Below are positions 25,399 through 32,511 of a DNA stretch of 39,666 nt, piece after piece (the first letter of the stretch is position 1; every line of letters begins with the position of its first letter). The translations under genes were made by a program, and so were the position numbers. The stretch is from Bacteroidales bacterium (GTDB lineage: Bacteria; Bacteroidota; Bacteroidia; Bacteroidales; P3). Below the pieces are notes generated by a model that had not been told where the DNA came from, searched no databases, and saw only the letters and a list, made by a program, of their open reading frames with translations. The stretch is from contig WQWI01000019.1 of the NCBI GenBank assembly GCA_009785425.1, forward strand, positions 1 through 39,666, in the 5' to 3' direction.

Positions 25399-25875
25399 TT
25401 ATCTATATTCCGCAAGAACATCTTTCACACCTTCCGGAGTAAGTTTTCCATATGCTTTTTGACCAACATAAACAATCGGAGCTAAACCGCAAACACCAAC
25501 GCAACGCAGACAGTCAATAGAAAATTTTCCGTCCGGAGTAGTCTCCCCTACTCCAATATTTAGCTGCTTCTTAAACTCTTCCAAAACTTTCTCTGCACCG
25601 CGTACGTAGCAAGCCGTTCCCGTGCAAATCGAAATCGGGAATTCGCCTTTCGGGGTCATGGTGAAAAACGAATAGAATGTTACAATACCATAAATATGAG
25701 CCAAAGATAGGTTCATCTCTTTAGCAACTATATCCTGTATCTCTGCAGGTAGGTAGCCGAAAGTACCCTGCACCTTGTGAAGTACACTGATAACTTCGCC
25801 TTTCTCATTATGGAAGCTTTTGCAAATTGCTTTGATTTTTTCTATTTTATCGTTTGATAAGACTATTTTTGCCAT
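25399..25875 (-). CDS. hydC: NuoE-like 2Fe-2S subunit of multimeric [FeFe] hydrogenase (HydC)
   Basis: A 158-residue thioredoxin-like ferredoxin. The helical N-terminus (VLHKVQGTFGYLPAEIQDIVAKEM) is that of NuoE. The 2Fe-2S ligands appear as CTGTAC and CVGVC in SIDCLRCVGVCGLAPIVYVG. In trimeric hydrogenases HydC relays electrons between the NADH-linked HydB and the catalytic HydA. It is encoded 5 bases after hydA. The length and motifs are normal. Confidence 0.93.
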   Translation of the reverse strand: MAKIVLSNDKIEKIKAICKSFHNEKGEVISVLHKVQGTFGYLPAEIQDIVAKEMNLSLAHIYGIVTFYSFFTMTPKGEFPISICTGTACYVRGAEKVLEEFKKQLNIGVGETTPDGKFSIDCLRCVGVCGLAPIVYVGQKAYGKLTPEGVKDVLAEYR

Positions 25876-25880
25876 GACAT

Positions 25881-27668
25881 TTATTTTTTCGGATCGGGTA
25901 CAACAATTTCTTTTTTACTTTTGTCGAAGTATTTGGTGTGCAGAAGTTCGTGAGCTTTTTTACCACCGGGCTCTCCTAAAAATTCCTCGTACAGTTTTTT
26001 GATATACGGATTTTCATGGGACTTTCGAAGTTTTTTCCCTGTATCTTCCTTATAAAGTGCCGCCGCACGTTTTCGCAGAATCTCGATATGATTGCGATGA
26101 CTGTACGGTTGTCCGCCACCACCGATGCAACCGCCCGGGCAAGCCATAACTTCAATTGCATGGAACTGGGATTTTCCGCAGCGCACTTCTTCCAAAAGTT
26201 TTCGTGCATTCGATAAGCCGTGTGCAATACCGATTTTGATTTTTGTTCCGTTAAAATCCACTTCAGCTGAACGAGTACCTTTCAAACCGCGAATGGCATC
26301 GAATTCTACTTTTTCCAATGTTTTGCCTGTGAATTTTTCATAAGCGGTGCGTGTTGCCGCTTCGATCACACCTCCGGTAACACCGAAAATAACGCCCGCA
26401 CCCGTAGATTCGCCAAGTGGTTTATCGAAATCTTCGTCAGGTAAACTTTTGAAATCGATATTTGATTGTTTGATCAATGCTGCCAACTCGCGTGTGGAAA
26501 GCACGATATCAACATCAGGATTTCCATCTACTTTGAATTCATCACGCTGTGCTTCGTATTTTTTAGCCAAACAAGGCATAATCGAAACTACGACCATATC
26601 TTCACGTTTTACGCCGATTTTGTCTGCATAATAAGTTTTTGCTATAGCTCCGAACATTTGTTGCGGAGATTTTGATGTTGACGGAACATCTAATAAATCC
26701 GGAAAATACATTTCAAAGAAATTTACCCATCCCGGACAACAAGATGTCAAAATCGGTAATTTCACGGATTTATCGCCTTTCAAGAATTTATCCAGACGTG
26801 CCAAAAGTTCTGTTCCTTCTTCCATAATTGTGAGGTCTGCGGCAAAATCTGTGTCGAATACAGCATTGAAGCCCAAACGACGCAAAGCCGCAACCATCTT
26901 TCCGGTAACGCTGGTTCCCAACTCCATTCCAAATTCTTCGCCCAGCGCCACGCGAACAGCCGGAGCAGTTTGCACAACAACCGTTTTTGTCGGATCGGAT
27001 AATAAGCGAATTACTTTTCCTGTGTGATCGTTTTCGGTCAACGCACCTGTCGGACATACCGTAACACACTGCCCACAATACGTACACGAAGATTTCTCCA
27101 AATCCATTTGAAAAGCAGGTGTAACAACACTCGAAAATCCACGATAAGCCGCCGAAAGCGCTCCTACCGATTGCAGGTCGTTACACATCATTTCGCAACG
27201 ACGACACATCACACATTTATCTACATCGCGAACGATAGATGGCGACATATCTTTACGATAAGTTGACTGTTCACCTTGATAGTAAACTCTGCGGATACCA
27301 AGGCGTTCAGCCAAAGTCTGCAGTTCACAGTTTCCGGCTTTTTGACAAACCAAGCATTCCGCAGGATGATCGGAAAGAATAAGTCCTACCACTGTGCGAC
27401 GTGCATGGAGCACACGCATACTGTGTGTATGAATAACCATGCCACTTTCGCAATCGGTAGCACAAGCAGGAACCAAATTTCGGCGACCTTCTACTTCAAC
27501 TACACACACGCGACATCCTGCCGGTTTGTTTTCGATGTCCATCCCATCTATAGAAAAATAACACAATATCGGGATTTCAATGCCGTGCTCACTGGCAGCT
27601 CTAAGTATGGTCGTGCCTTTGGCAACTTCAACTTCTTTACTATCTATGGTCAATTTGATTGTTTCCAT
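25881..27668 (-). CDS. hydA: [FeFe] hydrogenase catalytic subunit (HydA, trimeric type)
   Basis: A 595-residue cytoplasmic iron-sulfur enzyme that produces or oxidises H2. In order: an N-terminal 2Fe-2S domain (AGCRVCVVEVEG), the His-ligated 4Fe-4S site HPAECLVCQKAGNCELQ, two ferredoxin-type clusters (CVMCRRCEMMC, CTYCGQCVTVCPTGA), then the H-cluster with all three signatures TSCCPGWVNFFE, MPCLAKKYEAQR and MACPGGCIGGGGQPY. A small C-terminal extension follows. With NuoF-like and NuoE-like partners it resembles the ferredoxin/NADH-bifurcating HydABC of Thermotoga. The start overlaps the hydB stop by one base (TAATG). Confidence 0.97.
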   Translation of the reverse strand: METIKLTIDSKEVEVAKGTTILRAASEHGIEIPILCYFSIDGMDIENKPAGCRVCVVEVEGRRNLVPACATDCESGMVIHTHSMRVLHARRTVVGLILSDHPAECLVCQKAGNCELQTLAERLGIRRVYYQGEQSTYRKDMSPSIVRDVDKCVMCRRCEMMCNDLQSVGALSAAYRGFSSVVTPAFQMDLEKSSCTYCGQCVTVCPTGALTENDHTGKVIRLLSDPTKTVVVQTAPAVRVALGEEFGMELGTSVTGKMVAALRRLGFNAVFDTDFAADLTIMEEGTELLARLDKFLKGDKSVKLPILTSCCPGWVNFFEMYFPDLLDVPSTSKSPQQMFGAIAKTYYADKIGVKREDMVVVSIMPCLAKKYEAQRDEFKVDGNPDVDIVLSTRELAALIKQSNIDFKSLPDEDFDKPLGESTGAGVIFGVTGGVIEAATRTAYEKFTGKTLEKVEFDAIRGLKGTRSAEVDFNGTKIKIGIAHGLSNARKLLEEVRCGKSQFHAIEVMACPGGCIGGGGQPYSHRNHIEILRKRAAALYKEDTGKKLRKSHENPYIKKLYEEFLGEPGGKKAHELLHTKYFDKSKKEIVVPDPKK

Positions 27669-29491
27669 TACCTTGTGATGATTGCGTTAAATTTTTTACA
27701 TTTTTCTATACAGGCTCCGCATTTGATACAAAGTTCTTGCTTGATAGCGTGTGCACTTTTTACTTCACCAATGATCGCATTCGTAGGACAAGCACGCTTA
27801 CAAGCTGTACAACCTACACATTTTTCTTCAACAATGAAGTATTCCAAAAGGTCTTTACACTGACCCGAACGGCATTTTTTATCTACGACGTGCTCAACGT
27901 ATTCGTCCCAAAAATTATCAAGCGTAGAAAGCACAGGGTTTGGCGAAGTTTGCCCCAATCCGCAAAGGGAGGTGTCTCGAATAACATTGCTCAAGTTGCG
28001 AAGTTTTTCGAGGGTTTCCATTGTGCCCTTTCCCTGAGAAATTTCTTCCAGCATTTCGTGAAGGCGTTTGTTTCCGATACGGCACGGTGAGCATTTTCCA
28101 CAAGATTCTTCAACAGTAAATTCCAAATAAAATTTTGCCATACAAACGGCACAACTATCTTCGTCCATCACGATCATACCTCCGGAACCCATCATAGAAC
28201 CTACCTCAAGCAGGCTATCAAAATCTATCGGCGTATCCAAATGTTTCTCCGTCAAACAGCCACCCGAAGGTCCCCCGGTTTGGACAGCTTTGATTTTTTT
28301 TTCGTTTTTAATACCACCACCGATTCCAAAAATAACTTCACGCAGTGTGATACCCATAGGAACTTCGATCAAGCCAACGTTGTTGATTTGTCCCGCCAAC
28401 GCAAATACTTTTGTTCCGCGAGATTTTTCGGTTCCTATAGACGTGAACATCTTAAGATCGTGATTGATGATATACGGAATATTGGCAAATGTTTCTACAT
28501 TGTTTACACAAGTTGGTTTACTCAAATAGCCCGATGCGGAAGGGAAAGGCGGTTTGAGTATCGGCTCGCCACGAAAACCTTCCATTGAACGAATCAATCC
28601 TGTTTCTTCGCCACAAACGAAAGCACCTGCTCCGAGGTGTACTTCTATATCAAAGTCGAAACCTGTTCCTAAAATATCTTTACCCAATAAGCCATATTTA
28701 CGGGCTTGTTCGAGTGCTATTTTCAGGCGTTCTACAGCCAAAGGATATTCGGCACGTATATATACTAAGCCCTTATTTGCACCGATTGCGTATCCGGAAA
28801 TTGCCATTGCTTCGATGACACAATGTGGATCACCTTCTAAAATCGAACGATCCATGAATGCTCCCGGATCACCTTCATCGGCATTACATACAACATATTT
28901 TTGATCACCCGGCACATTTTTTGTGATTTCCCACTTCAAACCTGTTGAGAACCCGCCGCCGCCTCTACCACGTAAACCGGATTCTTTGATACGAGCGATG
29001 ACTTCGTCTCGACTTAATTCCGTTAAACACTTACCCAAAGCATCATAACCATCACGAGCAATATACTCATAGATATTTTCCGGATCGATAAAACCGCAGT
29101 TCCGTAGTGCTAAACGGTGTTGTTTGAGGTAAAATCCCATGTGTTTCGAGTCAGCAATGTGCTCTTTTGTGACGGGATCCTGGTAAAGTAATCGTTCAAT
29201 TTTGTAGCCTTTGATAATGTGTTCCTCCACAATTTCGCGAGCATCGTCAGGAGTAACTTCCACGTAGAACGTGTTGTCGGGAAGCACTTTCACAATAGGG
29301 CCTTTTTCGCAAAAACCAAAACAACCCGTAAAGATAGCCTGAACTTCATTTTTGAGACCTTTTTCTTCTAAGATTTGACGTAGATTGCCCAAGATCTCAT
29401 CTGCTTGCGAAGCCTTGCATCCCGTGCCACCGCAAACAAGTAAGTGCATTTTGTAATTTGTCATATCTTGGATTTTATTTGTTGTTTGCAT
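27668..29491 (-). CDS. hydB: NuoF-like flavoprotein subunit of [FeFe] hydrogenase (HydB)
   Basis: A 607-residue diaphorase subunit that exchanges electrons with NAD(H). It has an N-terminal thioredoxin-like 2Fe-2S domain (LLVCGGTGCKASQAD, FTGCFGFCEKGP), the FMN/NADH site GRGGGGFSTGLKWE and GAGAFVCGEETGLIRSMEG, a 4Fe-4S site ESCGKCSPCRIG with SLCGLGQ, and a C-terminal double cluster CVGCTACKRACPTNAI and CIKCGACIEKCKKFNAI. The ATG at 29491 is chosen because a longer start at 29512 falls inside the promoter; 29464 is an alternative. It is the first gene of hydB-hydA-hydC-crp. Confidence 0.95.
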   Translation of the reverse strand: MQTTNKIQDMTNYKMHLLVCGGTGCKASQADEILGNLRQILEEKGLKNEVQAIFTGCFGFCEKGPIVKVLPDNTFYVEVTPDDAREIVEEHIIKGYKIERLLYQDPVTKEHIADSKHMGFYLKQHRLALRNCGFIDPENIYEYIARDGYDALGKCLTELSRDEVIARIKESGLRGRGGGGFSTGLKWEITKNVPGDQKYVVCNADEGDPGAFMDRSILEGDPHCVIEAMAISGYAIGANKGLVYIRAEYPLAVERLKIALEQARKYGLLGKDILGTGFDFDIEVHLGAGAFVCGEETGLIRSMEGFRGEPILKPPFPSASGYLSKPTCVNNVETFANIPYIINHDLKMFTSIGTEKSRGTKVFALAGQINNVGLIEVPMGITLREVIFGIGGGIKNEKKIKAVQTGGPSGGCLTEKHLDTPIDFDSLLEVGSMMGSGGMIVMDEDSCAVCMAKFYLEFTVEESCGKCSPCRIGNKRLHEMLEEISQGKGTMETLEKLRNLSNVIRDTSLCGLGQTSPNPVLSTLDNFWDEYVEHVVDKKCRSGQCKDLLEYFIVEEKCVGCTACKRACPTNAIIGEVKSAHAIKQELCIKCGACIEKCKKFNAIITR

Positions 29492-29509
29492 GGTGTTAAT
29501 TTCTGGCCA

Positions 29510-29517
29510 CAAAGATA
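29510..29517 (-). promoter_or_regulatory. Promoter box TATCTTTG for the hydBAC operon
   Basis: Minus-strand TATCTTTG, 18 bases before the hydB ATG. It is divergent from the ferredoxin promoter across an 81-base gap that could hold shared control sites. Confidence 0.75.
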
Positions 29518-29598
29518 CAAAAAAAAGTGAAAATTTTAAAATTTTTCAGAAAAATTTTATATTTTTTATTGGCACTTGCATGGTTCATTTTTTTTTTG

Positions 29599-29606
29599 TA
29601 TCTTTG
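29599..29606 (+). promoter_or_regulatory. Promoter box TATCTTTG for the ferredoxin gene
   Basis: TATCTTTG is preceded by TTG at about 20 bases' spacing. The ferredoxin ATG lies 31 bases downstream. Confidence 0.75.
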
Positions 29607-29637
29607 TGGCATCATTAACTTAAAAAAACACTAAATC

Positions 29638-29805
29638 ATGGCTTACAAAATCACTGAAGATTGCACTGCTTGTGGCAGTTGTATGGGTGAATGTCCGGTT
29701 GACTGCATCACCTCCGGCGACATCTACGTTATTGATGCCGGTACTTGTACCGACTGTGGCGTTTGCGTTGACAGTTGCCCGGTTGAAGCGATTGTTTCTG
29801 CATAA
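29638..29805 (+). CDS. Two-[4Fe-4S] ferredoxin
   Basis: A 55-residue clostridial-type ferredoxin, easily missed because it is short. It starts MAYKITEDCTACGSCMGECP and has two cluster motifs, CTACGSCMGECP (residues 9-20) and CTDCGVCVDSCP (residues 37-48), giving eight cysteine ligands, plus one extra cysteine at residue 23 (VDCIT). It has its own promoter and terminator and is divergent from hydB. It is therefore the natural electron carrier for HydABC and NfnAB; that pairing is inferred from position and known enzyme chemistry. Confidence 0.97.
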   Translation: MAYKITEDCTACGSCMGECPVDCITSGDIYVIDAGTCTDCGVCVDSCPVEAIVSA

Positions 29806-29821
29806 GGCTTTCAGCAGTATC

Positions 29822-29853
29822 AAAAAAAAACCACCGATTCGGTGGTTTTTTTT
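29822..29853. terminator. Rho-independent terminator after the ferredoxin gene
   Basis: ccaccg (29831-29836) and cggtgg (29840-29845) form a tight stem flanked by nine A and eight T, so it can end transcription from both sides. The convergent acyl-CoA ligase gene ends at 29895. Confidence 0.85.
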
Positions 29854-29894
29854 GTGTATTTGCATAGTATGTTCAACGAAAAAACCTAAAACAA

Positions 29895-31676
29895 CTAAAC
29901 AAATAACTCCTCAATAATTCCTTTATAGCGATCTTCGATAAGATTTCTGCGAAGTTTCAAAGTAGGCGACAATTCACGGGTTTGAGGCGTCCACTCATCA
30001 GCAATGGTCGTGAACTTTTTGATTTGTTCGTAATCGCCGAAAAATTTATTATATTTTTTCACCTCTTTCATGATACGCTTCTTGACAACTTCGTTTTCCA
30101 CGACTTGCTGACGATTTTTCGGATAAGGTCCCATTTTGTGTCGCTCCCACCAACCGGGGATAAATGTCCAATCCAACGTAATGATCGCTGCTGCAAATTT
30201 CTGTCCTGAACCTGTAACGATGAGTTGGTCAATGAATGGAGACTCCTTAAATTTTTCCTCAACCAAATTCGGGTTGACATACTTTCCGAATGACGTCTTG
30301 AAAAGTGCTTTTTTTCGTCCGGTAATCCGCAATAAAAACTTATTGCCAACCTTTTCCCATCGTCCCAAATCTCCTGTATGGAAATAACCATCTTGGTCAA
30401 TAACAGCGGCTGTTTCCTCAGGATTTTTATAGTACCCGATCATCACACAATGTCCTTTACACAAAACTTCTCCATCGGGTGCGATTTTCACATCAAGTCC
30501 CTCGAGTATAGGTCCTACCGTTCCGGCCATTCGACCGTTTTTCTTAAAACTACTAACCGCAATAACAGGCGATGTTTCGGTAAGTCCGTAACCTTCTATA
30601 ATTGGAAATCCCGCACCGGTAAAAAAGTTTACCAAACGTTCTTGAAGCGATGCTCCACCACTGATCACAGCGGAAAGCTTTCCGCCTAAAACACCACGAA
30701 GTTTATGGTAAACCAATTTGTCTGCAATGCGATGTCTAATGTTGTAGTACCACGAACGGTTTTCGATTTTATACTTCATCGCCAAGTTCAAAGCCCAATA
30801 ATAAATCCTTCTTCGTAAGAATGGCATTTTTTCTCCGGCGATATACATTTTATCGTATAATTTTTCCAAAATTCTTGGCACGCAAGTCATAACTTCCGGT
30901 TTCACATCTTTTGCGTCAGCCGCAATCGTACCAATGCTTTCCGCATAATAAATCGCATAACCTTTCCAATGCCACAAATAGCAAATCATACGTTCGTAAA
31001 CATGGCAAAGCGGCAAGAAACTTAACGCATGAGCCCCCGGTAGAGCAGGTGGAATACCTTCACAGCACTTAAAATTTTGCACAATACTCGAATGTTTAAG
31101 CATTACGCCTTTTTGGTTTCCGGTTGTTCCTGATGTAAAAATAATCGTTGCCAAGTCCTCGGGCTTGATGTCGGCTTTGAGTTTTTCCAAAAGTTCAGGC
31201 TGCGGATTTTGCTTGCCGAGTTCGACTAATTGCGAAAAATAGCGATGACCTTTACCACGATCCACAAACGTGAATAATTCTTGCAACGATGGAATTTTAT
31301 CCAAAATCGGTTGAAGTTTTGCCAATAATTCCGCACCTTCCGAGAAAATAATTTTCACTTCAGCGTGATTCAAGATATACTCATAATCGCTTTCACTGAT
31401 TGTCGGATAAATCGGCACTGGAATTGCACCAATTTGCTGAATACCGATGTCCAAAAAGTTCCATTCCGGACGGTTTCCGCTGATAATCGCAATCTTGTCA
31501 TTTTTTTGAATTCCTAATGCCAATAGACCATAACTGACATTGTTTGCATATTCAATATAATCGTCAATTGAATACTTTTTCCACTCGCCGTTTATTTTTC
31601 CGGCTAACTGATCATCCTTCCACTCGAATTTCTCTTTAATGTAGGGTAAGAGATCAAAGATTCGTGTTACCTCCAT
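29895..31676 (-). CDS. Long-chain acyl-CoA ligase (AMP-forming)
   Basis: A 593-residue adenylate-forming enzyme that activates fatty acids with ATP and CoA. Signature blocks are TIIFTSGTTGNQKGVML (ATP loop), YGLTETSPVIAVS, GYFHTGDLGRWE and the C-terminal lysine region GRKKALFKTSFGKYVNP. The length and the C-terminal part ending LIEDRYKGIIEELFV match the FAA1-like long-chain group. The start at 31676 begins MEVTRIFDLLPYI; a longer start at 31703 lies within the promoter box. It may supply acyl-CoA for lipid remodelling, and the sphingolipid gene 3.7 kb away is a possible user, but no operon links them. Confidence 0.93.
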   Translation of the reverse strand: MEVTRIFDLLPYIKEKFEWKDDQLAGKINGEWKKYSIDDYIEYANNVSYGLLALGIQKNDKIAIISGNRPEWNFLDIGIQQIGAIPVPIYPTISESDYEYILNHAEVKIIFSEGAELLAKLQPILDKIPSLQELFTFVDRGKGHRYFSQLVELGKQNPQPELLEKLKADIKPEDLATIIFTSGTTGNQKGVMLKHSSIVQNFKCCEGIPPALPGAHALSFLPLCHVYERMICYLWHWKGYAIYYAESIGTIAADAKDVKPEVMTCVPRILEKLYDKMYIAGEKMPFLRRRIYYWALNLAMKYKIENRSWYYNIRHRIADKLVYHKLRGVLGGKLSAVISGGASLQERLVNFFTGAGFPIIEGYGLTETSPVIAVSSFKKNGRMAGTVGPILEGLDVKIAPDGEVLCKGHCVMIGYYKNPEETAAVIDQDGYFHTGDLGRWEKVGNKFLLRITGRKKALFKTSFGKYVNPNLVEEKFKESPFIDQLIVTGSGQKFAAAIITLDWTFIPGWWERHKMGPYPKNRQQVVENEVVKKRIMKEVKKYNKFFGDYEQIKKFTTIADEWTPQTRELSPTLKLRRNLIEDRYKGIIEELFV

Positions 31677-31700
31677 ATTTGGTTTTTTATGAAATGGGTG

Positions 31701-31708
31701 CAAAGATA
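31701..31708 (-). promoter_or_regulatory. Promoter box TATCTTTG for acyl-CoA ligase
   Basis: Minus-strand TATCTTTG, 24 bases before the ATG at 31676. Confidence 0.75.
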
Positions 31709-31781
31709 CAAATTATTTTTGAAACGACCAAATTTTAGTTTCACACCAGTAGATGGTAGATTCAAGTATCAAATGTAACTT

Positions 31782-31789
31782 TAATTTTG
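31782..31789 (+). promoter_or_regulatory. Promoter box TAATTTTG for the 160-residue protein
   Basis: TAATTTTG, 17 bases before the ATG at 31807. It argues against the upstream in-frame ATG at 31753. Confidence 0.55.
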
Positions 31790-31806
31790 CAAAAGTTATC
31801 AACAAA

Positions 31807-32289
31807 ATGACGAGTTATCAACAGTTTTTATACGAAAATCAGGATTTTTGCGTTATATATGATAGAAACCAAAAAATTCCAAAAACTATGACAAAGAAAT
31901 CAACTACACAGCCTCGAATTGAAAATCAAGCACACTATCACAAAATAGGACGTTTACGCAAACCTATTGCCGATGAAATCGGTAAACCTACTGCAGATAT
32001 TTATATCGACGACAATCATCTGAAGCATATCTTTTTTCGACACAAAGACGAATTAGCAAAAATCGGATTAACGCCGAAAATGTTTGTTGACATCGTGATT
32101 AATAATTTTAATCGTATTTACAAAAGCAATCAAGATTCACTCTTTTTAGTTAAGTGGAATGGCATGCCAAAAGTGGCTGCTATTGAGCTAAATTTTGCAT
32201 TCAAGAGGGAGTTCTACGAAATTAAAACCGCATTTGTAAAAACAAAGCACACATTCAAAAATCTAAAACTATTGTGGAAAAAAAAGTGA
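31807..32289 (+). CDS. Small basic protein, possibly of the barnase/EndoU/RelE-like (PBECR) nuclease fold
   Basis: A 160-residue basic protein. The C-terminal 100 residues read DIYIDDNHLKHIFFRHKDEL, FVDIVINNFNRIYKSNQDSLFLVKWNG, then VAAIELNF and a final FYEIKTAFVKTK strand. A 'HL-x-HI-x-x-RH' helix followed by a short helix and four strands resembles PBECR domains found in phage and polymorphic toxins. I base this on pattern recognition alone, so function is unproven. The start is uncertain: 31807 follows a promoter box, and 31888 (MTKKSTTQPR) is an alternative. It is a single gene with no antitoxin-like neighbour, and its A-rich 3' end overlaps the T tract of the RNA candidate on the other strand. 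Confidence 0.6.
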   Translation: MTSYQQFLYENQDFCVIYDRNQKIPKTMTKKSTTQPRIENQAHYHKIGRLRKPIADEIGKPTADIYIDDNHLKHIFFRHKDELAKIGLTPKMFVDIVINNFNRIYKSNQDSLFLVKWNGMPKVAAIELNFAFKREFYEIKTAFVKTKHTFKNLKLLWKKK

Positions 32290-32422
32290 ACGAAACTTGT
32301 TCAGAGCAAAAGTCCTTACTTTTGAAGCCAAATATCTACGCTTTGACTGTTCTCTGCTACCAACACCGGTGATAATCGTAGTCCGTATGGGTTACAGGCG
32401 AACTTAAACAAGTTACGCTCAC
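32278..32422 (-). ncRNA. Candidate structured small RNA of about 145 nt, 6S-like topology
   Basis: A minus-strand TAATTTTG box (32429-32436) is followed after 6 bases by GTGAGCGTAACTTGTT (32422-32407). Its near-complement AACAAGTTTCGTTCAC (32301-32286) lies just before a run of eight T (32285-32278). The ends pair over 16 positions with one G-U pair and one mismatch, so this stem is also the terminator. Inside are a hairpin GUUCG/CGGAC, an upper arm with CUAC/GUAG, and CAAAAGU-AAGG-ACUUUUG near the 3' side. A closing stem, an open centre with a 3' hairpin and an upper arm resemble 6S RNA. The identity is a hypothesis. No tmRNA, SRP or RNase P signatures are present. Confidence 0.65.
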
Positions 32423-32428
32423 GGATTG

Positions 32429-32436
32429 CAAAATTA
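32429..32436 (-). promoter_or_regulatory. Promoter box TAATTTTG for the RNA candidate
   Basis: The box on the minus strand ends 6 bases before the first paired base of the closing stem. That is the usual -7 spacing for a start at about 32422-32424. Confidence 0.6.
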
Positions 32437-32498
32437 CGATTTTTTTTTGAATTTACCAAATTTTCACATTTTTTGAATTTCTTGTTTGAGATTTTTCG

Positions 32499-32506
32499 TA
32501 CCTTTG
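32499..32506 (+). promoter_or_regulatory. Promoter box TACCTTTG for hydE
   Basis: TACCTTTG ends 5 bases before the hydE ATG, so the mRNA is probably leaderless or nearly so. Confidence 0.7.
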
Positions 32507-32511
32507 CACTC

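Noticed and set aside
29620-29865. 81-codon minus-strand frame opposite the ferredoxin
   Set aside because: It is the antisense of the ferredoxin gene and its terminator, which have clear motifs on the plus strand.
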